Of a stretch of 64,000 nucleotides of DNA, positions 8,335 to 15,982 are shown piece after piece. Position numbers and translations under genes: made by a program. This DNA is from Microlunatus parietis (GTDB lineage: Bacteria; Actinomycetota; Actinomycetes; Propionibacteriales; Propionibacteriaceae), in assembly GCF_013407955.1 (NCBI RefSeq), contig NZ_JACCBU010000001.1, positions 3,162,001 to 3,226,000 of the forward strand, written 5' to 3'. How positions within the stretch are numbered: the first letter of the stretch is position 1; each line of letters opens with the position of its first letter. A model generated the notes under the pieces. It saw only the letters and a program-made list of their open reading frames with translations, ran no database searches and had not been told where the DNA came from.

Positions 8335-8789
8335 CGGGCCTTCCTCGTCGTTGCGGTGCGCTCAGCGTACCGGCGGATGACCGTGACGAAGGCGAGCAGG
8401 CGATGCCGCCGCAACAGGACCACGACAGCCGCGACGGCGGCCACGGTCAGCGGGATCGCCGGGCTGGTCGCGAGCGGCCCGACGCAGGACACGGCCGCGC
8501 CGATCATCAGGGCGAACAGGCCGATCGCGGCGATGCCGGCCAGCGGCGCGATCAGCAGACCGACGGCGCCGGCCACTTCGAGCGCTCCGACGACGTACCG
8601 GAGCCATTGACCGGCCCCGAGCACGTCGAACATGCCGACCATCAGCGGATCGCCGGCCAGCTTGGGGATGCCGGCCATCGCGAACTGGCTGGCCAGCGCC
8701 ACCTGGAGGATCCAGGAGGAGACGGTACGAACTCGGCCGCCGGTCCGGGCCGGCCGGACGGCGGTGGCGGAGAGGGTCTGCGTGGTCAT
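8331..8789 (-). CDS. DoxX-family membrane protein
   Basis: A 152-residue integral membrane protein with about four hydrophobic helices. It shows DoxX features: LASQFAMAGIPKLAG in helix 1 and YVVGALEVAGAVGLLI in helix 2. DoxX proteins are linked to redox and thiol stress in other actinomycetes; the exact role here is unknown. It is the first gene of the DoxX - YCII - ECF42 operon and the likely point of sigma-dependent induction. A strong AAGGAG site lies 5 bases before the ATG. Confidence 0.85.
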   Translation of the reverse strand: MTTQTLSATAVRPARTGGRVRTVSSWILQVALASQFAMAGIPKLAGDPLMVGMFDVLGAGQWLRYVVGALEVAGAVGLLIAPLAGIAAIGLFALMIGAAVSCVGPLATSPAIPLTVAAVAAVVVLLRRHRLLAFVTVIRRYAERTATTRKAR

Positions 8790-8813
8790 GATGACTCCTT
8801 GGTCGAGGTTGCT

Positions 8814-8840
8814 GTCACCTCTCGTACGGAGCCGTCGACA
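8814..8840 (-). promoter_or_regulatory. Candidate ECF42-type promoter for the DoxX operon
   Basis: On the minus strand TGTCGA (8840-8835) is followed after 17 bases by TGAC (8817-8814), about 25 bases before the doxX ATG. Reported ECF42 targets carry TGTCGA and CG(A/T)C, so the -35 is perfect and the -10 has one mismatch. This suggests the operon is driven by its own sigma factor (inference). Confidence 0.45.
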
Positions 8841-8877
8841 CGATCACGACACTTCGGCCGAACTTTTCCGACAAACC

Positions 8878-9693
8878 TTGTCGACCGTCGCACCGGACCG
8901 CCAAACGGGCGCCCGCTATTCGCTTCGGGTGCCGCTGCTCCGGCCGGATCGGCTGTCGGCGTACTGGCAACAGTTGCGGGACACGTTCGGCCTTCGGTAC
9001 GGCACCCAGCTCGGCCACGTCGGACCGCTGGCGGAGCGGATCGGCCGGGCCGGCATCGTCGCCGCGCCTCGGCCGGTGGCCAGCGGGCCGTTCGGGGACA
9101 CGACGGCCTACCTCTTCAGCTGGGTCGACGGCGAGGCGTGGGAGCCGGACGAGTTCCCCGACTCAGCAGACGTGCACGAGCAGCTCGGGCGCTACCTGGC
9201 CACGCTGCACGCCGACGGCAGCCGACTGGAGGGATTCGGGACGCTGGAGCACCAGCCGTTCGATACCGGTCGGCTGATCGCCCGGGCGAACCAGAGCATG
9301 GCGACCATCGTCGACAGCTACTGGACGCACCGGCCCGACGTGGTCGCGTTCCTCGAAGGCCAGATCATCCGGACCGACCCCGACGCGCTGGCCGCTGCGC
9401 CGGCGCCGATCATGCCGGATGTCTCCGCCAACCAGTTCGTCTACGACGGCGCGCGGATCGCGGGCGTGGTCGACCTCGATTCCTACGTCGCCGGGCCGCG
9501 CGAGCTCGAGCTGACGGTCGCCGAGCTGTGCCTCACCCGCCCGGACGATTTCCGCCGCGGCTACGAGGAAATCCTCCCGCTGCCGCGGTTCCAGCCGTTC
9601 CGGACCTATTGGCGGTTCTCGCAACTGACCAACGACCTCGACGACCAACCGGACCTGACCGAATACCTCACCACCCGGATCCACTTCGAGTAG
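8878..9693 (+). CDS. APH-fold phosphotransferase family protein
   Basis: A protein of about 271 residues resembling aminoglycoside/choline-type phosphotransferases. FSWVDGEAW forms the hinge region, then LGRYLATLHADGS. The catalytic-loop region reads IMPDVSANQFVYDG followed by GVVDLDSYVAGPRELEL. The expected HGDxHxxN is altered here: MPDVSANQF keeps Asp and Asn but lacks the leading His-Gly. The start is unsure: TTG at 8878 avoids the divergent doxX promoter, while GTG 8929 and ATG 8788 are alternatives, and none has a clear ribosome site. The substrate is unknown; small-molecule kinase is the safe description. Confidence 0.65.
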   Translation: MSTVAPDRQTGARYSLRVPLLRPDRLSAYWQQLRDTFGLRYGTQLGHVGPLAERIGRAGIVAAPRPVASGPFGDTTAYLFSWVDGEAWEPDEFPDSADVHEQLGRYLATLHADGSRLEGFGTLEHQPFDTGRLIARANQSMATIVDSYWTHRPDVVAFLEGQIIRTDPDALAAAPAPIMPDVSANQFVYDGARIAGVVDLDSYVAGPRELELTVAELCLTRPDDFRRGYEEILPLPRFQPFRTYWRFSQLTNDLDDQPDLTEYLTTRIHFE

Positions 9694-9793
9694 GAGTCGG
9701 CAGATTCGTGCCGCGGACTGTCGTGACCGGCTGTTCGGCTCCGACGAGGGGGTGACGGCGGAGGTCGCCGTACTCGATCAAGGAGGAACCATC

Positions 9794-10384
9794 ATGGGCA
9801 AGGTCATCGCCGGAATCTCGATGTCGCTGGACGGCTTCGTCACCGGCCCCAACGTCACCCGGGACCAGCAGCTCGGCGACGGCGGCGCGGTCCTGCACCG
9901 ATGGCTGTGGCAGCCGGACCGGCTCGACTCGGAGCTCTTGGCCAGCATGCGGGGCGGCGTCGGGGCGATCCTGATGGGCCGCCGGTCCTACGACCTTGCC
10001 GAAGGGGACGGCGGCTGGGGCGACGGCGGTCCGGCCGGTCCGGTGCCCTGCTTCGTGGTGACCCATCGGGTGCCCGAGCCGGAGACGGTACGGGCTCGCG
10101 ACGTGTTCACCTTCGTCACCGACGGCGTCCGGAGCGCGGTCGAGCAGGCCCGGGCTGCGGCCGGCGACAAGGTGGTCGGCGTGCACGGGGCCAGCATCAC
10201 CCAGCAGTGCCTTGCCGCCGGCCTGATGGACGAGCTCCAGGTGCATCTGGTGCCGGTCCTGCTCGGGTCCGGGACCAGGCTGTTCGATCACCTCGGCGGG
10301 CAGGTGGCGCTGGAGCGGACCGAGGTGATCGACTCGCCCAACGCCACCCACCTGCACTACCGGGTGATCAACACGCCCCGCTGA
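9794..10384 (+). CDS. Dihydrofolate reductase / RibD C-terminal-like protein
   Basis: A 196-residue NADPH-dependent reductase of the DHFR/RibD C-terminal superfamily. It has MGKVIAGISMSLDGFVTGPN at the start, ILMGRRSYDLAEG, and GVHGASITQQCLAAGLMDELQVHLVPVLLGSGTRLFD. Such proteins are widespread stand-alone reductases in actinomycetes; the physiological substrate is usually unknown. The ATG at 9794 is preceded by AAGGAGGA. Its last 100 bases, plus 33 bases of the convergent intergenic sequence, are duplicated about 940 bases downstream. Confidence 0.87.
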   Translation: MGKVIAGISMSLDGFVTGPNVTRDQQLGDGGAVLHRWLWQPDRLDSELLASMRGGVGAILMGRRSYDLAEGDGGWGDGGPAGPVPCFVVTHRVPEPETVRARDVFTFVTDGVRSAVEQARAAAGDKVVGVHGASITQQCLAAGLMDELQVHLVPVLLGSGTRLFDHLGGQVALERTEVIDSPNATHLHYRVINTPR

Positions 10385-10417
10385 CCGGCCCGCGGACCCG
10401 GTTCGGGAAGCCGAGGT
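10285..10417. repeat. Left copy of a 133-bp direct duplication
   Basis: It covers the last part of the DHFR-like gene and the sequence after it (ending CCGAGGT). It matches 11223-11356 almost base for base, apart from one inserted A near the left end and a handful of substitutions. The minus strand of its right part encodes GFPNRVRGPVSGAC, a relic of the C-terminus of the neighbouring secreted protein. Confidence 0.9.
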
Positions 10418-10541
10418 AAGGCCATGCACCATCGTGGCCCCGCTCTCGACAACCGGCCGTCCGTCGAGCCGACAGCCGAACGTGATCTGGCGGCATGGCG
10501 GTCTGGGTCTGGCGGCACCGGTTGAGGTCGAGGTTCGTGTC

Positions 10542-10619
10542 TGTCGCGAAAGCTCCGTGGCTCGATCGCTGGAGCGCTATAGGACCCTCCATCAGTCGAG
10601 TTGTGGAGTTTTGGCGACA
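10542..10619. repeat. 78-bp inverted-repeat element, copy A
   Basis: The element starts TGTCGCGAAAGCTCC and ends GGAGTTTTGGCGACA, which are imperfect inverted terminal repeats of 15 bp. A second copy of exactly the same length is at 57914-57991. Shared blocks include TGTCGCGAAA, CGCTGGA, TGTGGAG and GCGACA. It lies in the lower-GC segment between the duplicated flanks and encodes no protein that I can support. A MITE-like or structured-RNA element is possible. Confidence 0.65.
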
Positions 10620-10655
10620 GCAAACCACGATCGATCACGAGGTCCGACAGTTGCA

Positions 10656-11012
10656 CTAGGCGGGACGAATCCTCGCTTGTCCCCCAGGATGAAGCGTCAT
10701 CACGGTTTCTGCAGCGCCATGCGTTCGCGTAGCCAGATCCTCATCAATATGAACGAGCATGAGCTGCAGTGCGCGCACTCTCGCCGGGCGATCGGGCCAA
10801 AGCGAGGCCGTGCCTACGTCCAATTCATCGACGGCACGACCGAAGTCTTCAAGTGTAAAAGAAAGTCTCATCCGCGTTCGAGGGTCGAGCACAACGGGGA
10901 CATCGACGACAGAATCAAATGCGGTGCCCTCGATCACTGGCTGCACACCTCGGCTGGCCAAAGTCTCGACAAGTCGCCGGAGGAGACTCGCTGTTGACGC
11001 AGGTTTGGTCAT
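10656..11012 (-). CDS. Hypothetical protein in a lower-GC inserted segment
   Basis: A 118-residue protein of no family that I recognise. The composition is protein-like (MTKPASTASLLRRLVETLASRGVQ..., with DVPVVLDPRTRMRLSFTLEDFGRAVDELD) and soluble, without a signal peptide or membrane helix. It lies in a stretch between two copies of a 133-bp repeat where base composition and codon use are less GC-rich than around it, suggesting acquisition. There is no strong ribosome site before the ATG. A short upstream reading frame ending ...VDKNVITTYPINAHC stops 5 bases before it, so it could be the second gene of a truncated pair. Confidence 0.45.
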   Translation of the reverse strand: MTKPASTASLLRRLVETLASRGVQPVIEGTAFDSVVDVPVVLDPRTRMRLSFTLEDFGRAVDELDVGTASLWPDRPARVRALQLMLVHIDEDLATRTHGAAETVMTLHPGGQARIRPA

Positions 11013-11222
11013 GTCTCAACAGTGCGCGTTGATCGGATATGTCGTGATCACGTTCTTGTCAACCTCACCGATGATCGTTCTCGCAATGGCTGAACCTTCT
11101 CCTCGCCACTTTCGCGGTCAAGGAGATAGATTCTAGCGGTTTGCGTTACACACTTAACCGTCGTCGTTCCGGCGTTTATAGGCGGACCCCGTTGACCGGG
11201 AAACCGAGGTCTCGGGGAAGGT

Positions 11223-11323
11223 CGATCAACCTCGGCGGGCAGGCGGCGCTGGAGCGGACCGAGGTGATCGACTCGCCCAACGCCACCCACCTGCGCTACC
11301 GAGTGATCAACACAGCCCGCTGA
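11223..11323 (+). pseudogene. Remnant of the DHFR-like gene 3' end
   Basis: About 33 codons reading LGGQAALERTEVIDSPNATH then LRYRVINTAR and a stop duplicate the C-terminus of the reductase at 9794-10384. No upstream coding part is present, so this is a dead fragment created by the duplication that extends to 11356. Immediately left, 11182-11210 (GCGGACCCCGTTGACCGGGA...) is a third, partial copy of the tail sequence. Confidence 0.85.
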
Positions 11324-11356
11324 CCGGCCCGCGGACCCGGTTCGAGAAGCCGAGGT
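11223..11356. repeat. Right copy of the 133-bp direct duplication
   Basis: It duplicates 10285-10417. This copy keeps the intact C-terminus of the minus-strand secreted protein but only a fragment of the reductase gene; the left copy has the intact reductase end and a fragment of the secreted protein. Together they show that the two genes once converged directly, and that about 800 bp now separate the copies. Confidence 0.9.
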
Positions 11357-13748
11357 CGGTCGGCCGGGGCTGGTTGTCCCGGCAGGCCAGCGCTCCGCCC
11401 ACCTCGCTGCTCCGGAACACGGTGCGCCAGGCGTCGGTGTGGTTGCCGGTCAGCGAGACCGCGCCACCGAACCGGCTGTGCTCCAGGCTCAGTTCACCGG
11501 TGCTGCCGGTGATCGACACCGCCCCGCCGACCTTGGTCCCGGCCAGCCGGATCGACACGGCGCCGGCCGCCGACAGGCTGCCGGTGATCACCGAGCCGGT
11601 CGCCTCCAGCGAGCCGCCTTCCTTGATCACCACCGAGCCGGTGACCTCGGCCCGGTCCAGGCAGACCCGGTCCTTGATCACCAGCGAACCGCGGTGCTTA
11701 CCGGTGATCACCCGCGCGTCGTCGTCGACCTGGCACGGGCCGTGCAGGTCGAACGCGGCGGTGATCGGGGCGGTTGAGGCAAGCTTCCAGCCGGACGTGT
11801 TCTCCAGCTCGCCGTTGGCCAGATCGAGCCCGATCGTCTCGATGTGGTCGAAGCCGATCTCGGTCTGATACTTCGCGATCGCGGCCTTGCTGCAGACGGC
11901 GAACTCGATCTCCACCTGCTGCTTGCCCTTGACCAGGTCGGTCAGGTCGATCACGCCCTGATGGTCGGATCCGTTGATGTAGAACCACGGCCAGTAGTCG
12001 CCGGCGTCGCGGTCCCAGATGATCTTGCCGTCGATCCGCAACTGCTTGAACAGGTTGCCGAAGTTGGCCTGGTACCAGTCGGTGTGCCAGAACGAGATCT
12101 CGTACCGGCCGAGTCCGGGCAGGACGGTCGCGGTCTGCGTCGCGGTCGCGCAGGTGTTCGCGGGGATCGGTGTGTTCTTCGGGGTGCTGAACTGCAGCCG
12201 GCCGTTACCGTACATCGCCCGGTTGTCCCGGCCGATCCGGAGATTGGGCCAGGAGTTGTACGAGACCGGGCGGAACTCCCGGCCCTGCAGGCGGGCGAAA
12301 CCCTCGCTGATCGCGTTGAACGTCGTGGTCCACCGATCCGGCGTGTACAGCTCGATGTAGGGCTGCATGGTCGGCTCGTTGCGGTCCAGGGTCCAGCCGG
12401 TCTCGGACTCGAAGTCGCCGCCCTTGATCGTGAAGCCTTCGGCGCTGAGATCGTCGATGGCGACGTCGGCCGGCCACCAGCCGACGCCCTTGGCATGGAA
12501 GAGCCGGAACGAGAGCGTCGCTTGGGTCTTGCCACGTAGGGCCTCGGTCAGGTCGACCGTGGTCTTCAGCCACTCCATCCGCGGGTCGGCCGTGATGTCG
12601 GTCTGCCAGACCACCTCGCCGTCGACCAGCAACTGCTTGTACTGATAACCGGGCAGACCGGCCTCGTCCTGATCATGGTGGTGGAAGGTGAGCTTGCGCG
12701 GTTGATCATCGCCGGGCACGCTGATCCGCTGCTCGGCCGCCGCCCAGGAACCGTCCTTCGTCGCGGTGAAGTTGCTCACGCTGAGGCTGAGCCGGCCCAT
12801 CCCGCCGTGCGCCCAGGAGTCCCAGCTGGGTGCCTGCTGTTCCAACTGCAGCGGGGTCCCGTACGCGATCACGCCGGTCAGCCGGCCGTCCGCGAGATAC
12901 GGCTCGGCCCGCTTCAGCATCGCCGTGGCGTAGCGGTCGTCGGGATAGATGATCCCGTCCAGGAACCGGCCGTTGTAGATCAACAGGACCAGCTCGAGGT
13001 TCGCGTCACCGGTCACCTGCAGCGCCGCGTCCACCCGCGGCTCGAGCCAGGTCGGGTCCACGGTGTTGTTGAGGTAGCCGTTGTAGGCATAGATCACGCC
13101 GTCCAGCGCGTCCTTGATCGTCGCCATGTGCGCCGGCGTGATGTCCCAGTGATACATGGTGACGTACCACTTCAGGCCCGGGTTGATCCCGTCCATGATC
13201 GCCCGGATGCTGTCCAGGTACGCCTTGGTGAACAGCTGGCTGTTGTCGCCGACCAGGAAGTCGTCGATGCCCCAGGACACGACATTGTCGTACGTCACCG
13301 AGAGCTCGGCGATCGCCTTGCCCCAGGCCCGGTAATCCTTGTTGAACGGGCGCGAGCAGCGGCCGTCCAGGTGCGTGACGTCGTTCAGGAAGCACTCGCT
13401 CGGCGGCACGATGTAGACCATGATCTTGATCCCGGCCCGCTGGGCCGCCGGCGCGAACTCCTCGACCAGGTCCTGCCAGTCGGTGTGCTGGTCCCAGACA
13501 CCGTATGTAAACGTATTCACATTGAGCCCTTGGAGACGCTTGATCATGGCCGGTGTGTCGATGTGCCGATAGCCGTCGGCCCGCGGCTTCTCTTCCCGCA
13601 AAGGCGAGTCGACGATGTTGCCGCCCGTCATCGCGGACAGGAACGTACCCTTCGGGATCACCGAACCTGGTGCGGGTTTCGCCACCGCGATCCCCGGTGT
13701 GATCATCATCAGCAGGGCCAGCATCGCCCCGAGCAGGAGTCGTCGCAT
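11307..13748 (-). CDS. Large secreted protein: TIM-barrel-like N-terminus, sugar-binding-like domains, bactofilin-like C-terminus
   Basis: An 813-residue exported protein. Residues 1-23 form a Sec signal peptide (MRRLLLGAMLALLMMITPGIAVA). Residues 40-335 look like a TIM barrel with acidic motifs such as VSWGIDDFLVGDN and GVIYAYNGY, suggesting a glycosidase-like fold. Two beta-sandwich-like segments follow (about 340-480 and 480-650), each with RLFHAKGVGWW- or SFWHTDWYQ-type strands. The last 130 residues are short repeats (GGAVSITGSTGELSL, FGGAVSLTGNHTD) ending DLGFSNRVRGPVSGLC, like polymer-forming or adhesive modules in other actinomycetes. I cannot assign a GH family. The 3' end lies in the 133-bp duplication. 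Confidence 0.7.
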   Translation of the reverse strand: MRRLLLGAMLALLMMITPGIAVAKPAPGSVIPKGTFLSAMTGGNIVDSPLREEKPRADGYRHIDTPAMIKRLQGLNVNTFTYGVWDQHTDWQDLVEEFAPAAQRAGIKIMVYIVPPSECFLNDVTHLDGRCSRPFNKDYRAWGKAIAELSVTYDNVVSWGIDDFLVGDNSQLFTKAYLDSIRAIMDGINPGLKWYVTMYHWDITPAHMATIKDALDGVIYAYNGYLNNTVDPTWLEPRVDAALQVTGDANLELVLLIYNGRFLDGIIYPDDRYATAMLKRAEPYLADGRLTGVIAYGTPLQLEQQAPSWDSWAHGGMGRLSLSVSNFTATKDGSWAAAEQRISVPGDDQPRKLTFHHHDQDEAGLPGYQYKQLLVDGEVVWQTDITADPRMEWLKTTVDLTEALRGKTQATLSFRLFHAKGVGWWPADVAIDDLSAEGFTIKGGDFESETGWTLDRNEPTMQPYIELYTPDRWTTTFNAISEGFARLQGREFRPVSYNSWPNLRIGRDNRAMYGNGRLQFSTPKNTPIPANTCATATQTATVLPGLGRYEISFWHTDWYQANFGNLFKQLRIDGKIIWDRDAGDYWPWFYINGSDHQGVIDLTDLVKGKQQVEIEFAVCSKAAIAKYQTEIGFDHIETIGLDLANGELENTSGWKLASTAPITAAFDLHGPCQVDDDARVITGKHRGSLVIKDRVCLDRAEVTGSVVIKEGGSLEATGSVITGSLSAAGAVSIRLAGTKVGGAVSITGSTGELSLEHSRFGGAVSLTGNHTDAWRTVFRSSEVGGALACRDNQPRPTDLGFSNRVRGPVSGLC

Positions 13749-13871
13749 CGTTGTGACCTTCCCGAGTTAGCTTCGATATTTCGAAAGACTTTTCCTTATA
13801 TAGGGTAAGTCGTGCCTGTCGATCGCGGCAAGCCCCAGCACGCGTTCCCGTGCCGGTGGTTGACTCGCGGT

Positions 13872-14792
13872 GTGCACGCATCCGAACTTCAGGTCCCGGA
13901 CCGGTTCCGGCACGAGGTGCTGCGCCGAACTCCGGTCGCCGGCGCGGCCTGGCTGGCCGAGCTGCCCGGGCGCTGTGCCGAGCTGTGCCGCCGGTGGCGG
14001 CTGACGATCAGCGGTCCCGTCGCCGCCGGGGGCACCTCGATGGTGGTTCCGGTGATCATGCCGGCAGGCCGGGCGGCACTCAAGATCATCGGGCCGACGA
14101 TCGATGCTACGACGGAGGCCACGGCGTTGCAGGCCTTCGACGGTGACGGCGTCGTCCGGCTCTTCGAAGCCGACCCCACGGCGAACGCCCTCTTGCTGGA
14201 GTGGCTGCCCGGTCCGTCTCTGGACTCCGAACCGGACCCGCAGGCGGCGGTACGGATCGCGGGCGGGCTGGCTGCTCGGCTGGGCCAGACCCCGGCGCCG
14301 GCCGGCATCGCGGGCCTCGACGACGGAGCCGAAGCATGGCGGCACCAGTTGATCGAACAGCACGAGGCCGCGGATCAGGCCGGCCTCGCGTTCCCTGACG
14401 ACCTGTTCGCCCAGGCGCTGCAGGCGGTCGCCGAGCTCGGCCGCAGCCGGCCCCGTCGGCTGACCCACGGCGATCTGAGCCTCGACAATGTCCTCTCCGA
14501 CGGCGACGGTCGCTGGGTCGCGATCGACCCGCTGCTCGTCGCCGGCCCGGTCGCCCACGAGGTGCACACGATCGTCCGGAGCCGGCTGCCCGAGATCGGC
14601 GACACCGCGACGCTGGCGGAGCTGACCAAGGAGGCCGCCCGCGCCGCCGAAGTCGATCATGGCTGGGCGAGCCGGCTCTCGCTGGCCCGTTACGTCGCGT
14701 CGGCGTACTGGGAGAGCCAGAACGGCGGCGACCCGGACAACGTCCGCCGGCTCCGCACGGCAACGCTGTTCAGCGTCCGGCTGATCTCCTGA
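13872..14792 (+). CDS. Aminoglycoside/hydroxyurea-type (APH(6)-like) kinase
   Basis: A protein of about 306 residues resembling streptomycin 6-phosphotransferases and hydroxyurea kinases. It has VPDRFRHEVLRR near the start, the ATP-site lysine in GRAALKIIG, LLLEWLPGPSLDS, and the catalytic loop LTHGDLSLDNVL followed by AIDPLLVAGPVAHE in place of DFG. It may detoxify an aminoglycoside or phosphorylate an endogenous small molecule. GTG at 13872 matches the family N-terminus; an in-frame GTG at 13812 would add 20 residues. It is transcribed away from the large secreted protein. Confidence 0.78.
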   Translation: MHASELQVPDRFRHEVLRRTPVAGAAWLAELPGRCAELCRRWRLTISGPVAAGGTSMVVPVIMPAGRAALKIIGPTIDATTEATALQAFDGDGVVRLFEADPTANALLLEWLPGPSLDSEPDPQAAVRIAGGLAARLGQTPAPAGIAGLDDGAEAWRHQLIEQHEAADQAGLAFPDDLFAQALQAVAELGRSRPRRLTHGDLSLDNVLSDGDGRWVAIDPLLVAGPVAHEVHTIVRSRLPEIGDTATLAELTKEAARAAEVDHGWASRLSLARYVASAYWESQNGGDPDNVRRLRTATLFSVRLIS

Positions 14793-15498
14793 GTAGGTGC
14801 AGTTCCACACGACCTAGTGAGCTCGCGTCGGTAAGTGAGCCTGTGCGAATTCGCTCCGGATGGTTCAACGCCGAAGATCTTGCGACCCGGCCGCGGCGGC
14901 GGCCACACCCGATCGGCCGTCACCGCACCAACAAGATCTCTCTCCCCCGGCCCCGCCCACGCGATCAAGGCGCAACGCGGATACCGAAGAATCTCCGGTC
15001 CCGAGCGGATCCCTCCGGCGGGCGCTCCACCACGAGCGTCGAGTGGCGACGTAACGACCGCTTCGGGCCAGCTCGAGGTCGATATCCGTACACTCGACGC
15101 ACGAGCCGAACCGCGACCCAGGCCGCCCGCACGACGAACCACAAGATCTACGGTGAACGCCCACGGTGCCGAATCCGCAACACGCCCCAGTCAACGCGGT
15201 GATGGACCTGCCCGAGTCGGCCTTCTGAATCGACCCCGGACGGCACCGAGCGGGGCGTTTCCTTCATCCCCGAAGTGAACGCCCTCGTCGACCCTGGATT
15301 CCGACCTCGAGTGGCGCCAACCGCGACGACACGCTGCGAAGCGGCACCTTGGCGGCCGACTGGTGGTCGGATTCCAGGGACGCCAACGGCATGACCGCAG
15401 CCAAGTTGCGGTTCCTGCGCAACAAGCGGATCGAAGAGGCCGAGTCGCGGCGGAAATCCAGTGCGTCGGGTCGTGACCTGGAGGTCCGCCGGGTGGGC
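14793..15498. other. Region without a confident gene; possible gene decay
   Basis: This 706-base stretch has several open frames but none with family resemblance, a good start or consistent codon use. Suggestive plus-strand fragments in different frames (DGTERGVSFIPEVNALVDPGF near 15240-15305, then TLAADWWSDSRDANGMTAAK near 15340-15400) could be pieces of one frameshifted gene. I do not recognise a family, so no gene is called. Confidence 0.4.
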
Positions 15499-15969
15499 TC
15501 ACTGCGTGATCGTGGGCCGGTGGTGCACCGGGAAGTTGACCGAGGCCGCGATGAAGCAATTGGCGCTGGCCGGCTCGTGCAGCCGGGCGGCCAGCTCGGC
15601 GTCCGATTCCGGCGTGATCGTGATCTCCGGGTTCAGGGTCGCCTCGGTGAAGTGGCCGCCGGTCTGGTCGGTCGCCATGGTGCCCTCGGCTCGATCGACG
15701 TACCCGGTGACGATGATCTTGTTCACCGCGCACAGATGCAGGTACGACAGCATGTGGCACTGGCTCAGCGCGGTGAGCAGCAGCTCCTCCGGGTTGTACC
15801 GCTGCGGGTCGCCGCGGAACGTCGGGTCGGCCGAGCCCAGCAGCGGCGCCGGCTTCGGCTCGATCGCCACCTCGTGATCACGGGAGTAGTCCCGGTAACC
15901 CGAGGTCCCGGTGCCGGTGTTGCCGGTCCAGGTGGTCGTCACCCGGTAGTGGTGTTCCTTGCCTGCCAT
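15499..15969 (-). CDS. OsmC/Ohr-family protein
   Basis: A 156-residue OsmC-type protein, usually a thiol peroxidase acting on organic hydroperoxides in the cytoplasm. Catalytic-type cysteines are in LLLTALSQCHMLSYLHLCA and in EPASANCFIAASVNFPV near the C-terminus, and the conserved Arg/Glu segment RYNPEELLL precedes the first. N-terminal strands TTTWTGNTGTG and HEVAIEPKPAPLLGSADP fit the family. The start is an ATG in front of a short leader, 13 bases after the stop of the transporter gene upstream on the same strand, so the two may be co-transcribed. Confidence 0.87.
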   Translation of the reverse strand: MAGKEHHYRVTTTWTGNTGTGTSGYRDYSRDHEVAIEPKPAPLLGSADPTFRGDPQRYNPEELLLTALSQCHMLSYLHLCAVNKIIVTGYVDRAEGTMATDQTGGHFTEATLNPEITITPESDAELAARLHEPASANCFIAASVNFPVHHRPTITQ

Positions 15970-15982
15970 GGGAACCAGTGTG

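Noticed and set aside
10434..10997. 187-codon plus-strand frame in the inserted segment
   Set aside because: It spans the 78-bp inverted repeat and overlaps the more protein-like minus-strand gene; its composition looks random.
10285..11356. Insertion sequence interpretation of the duplicated flanks
   Set aside because: No transposase frame and no terminal inverted repeats at the segment edges; the duplicated flanks are far longer than normal target duplications.
14835..15278. 147-codon plus-strand frame after the APH(6)-like kinase
   Set aside because: Arg/Pro-rich random-looking translation, no ribosome site and no recognisable motif.
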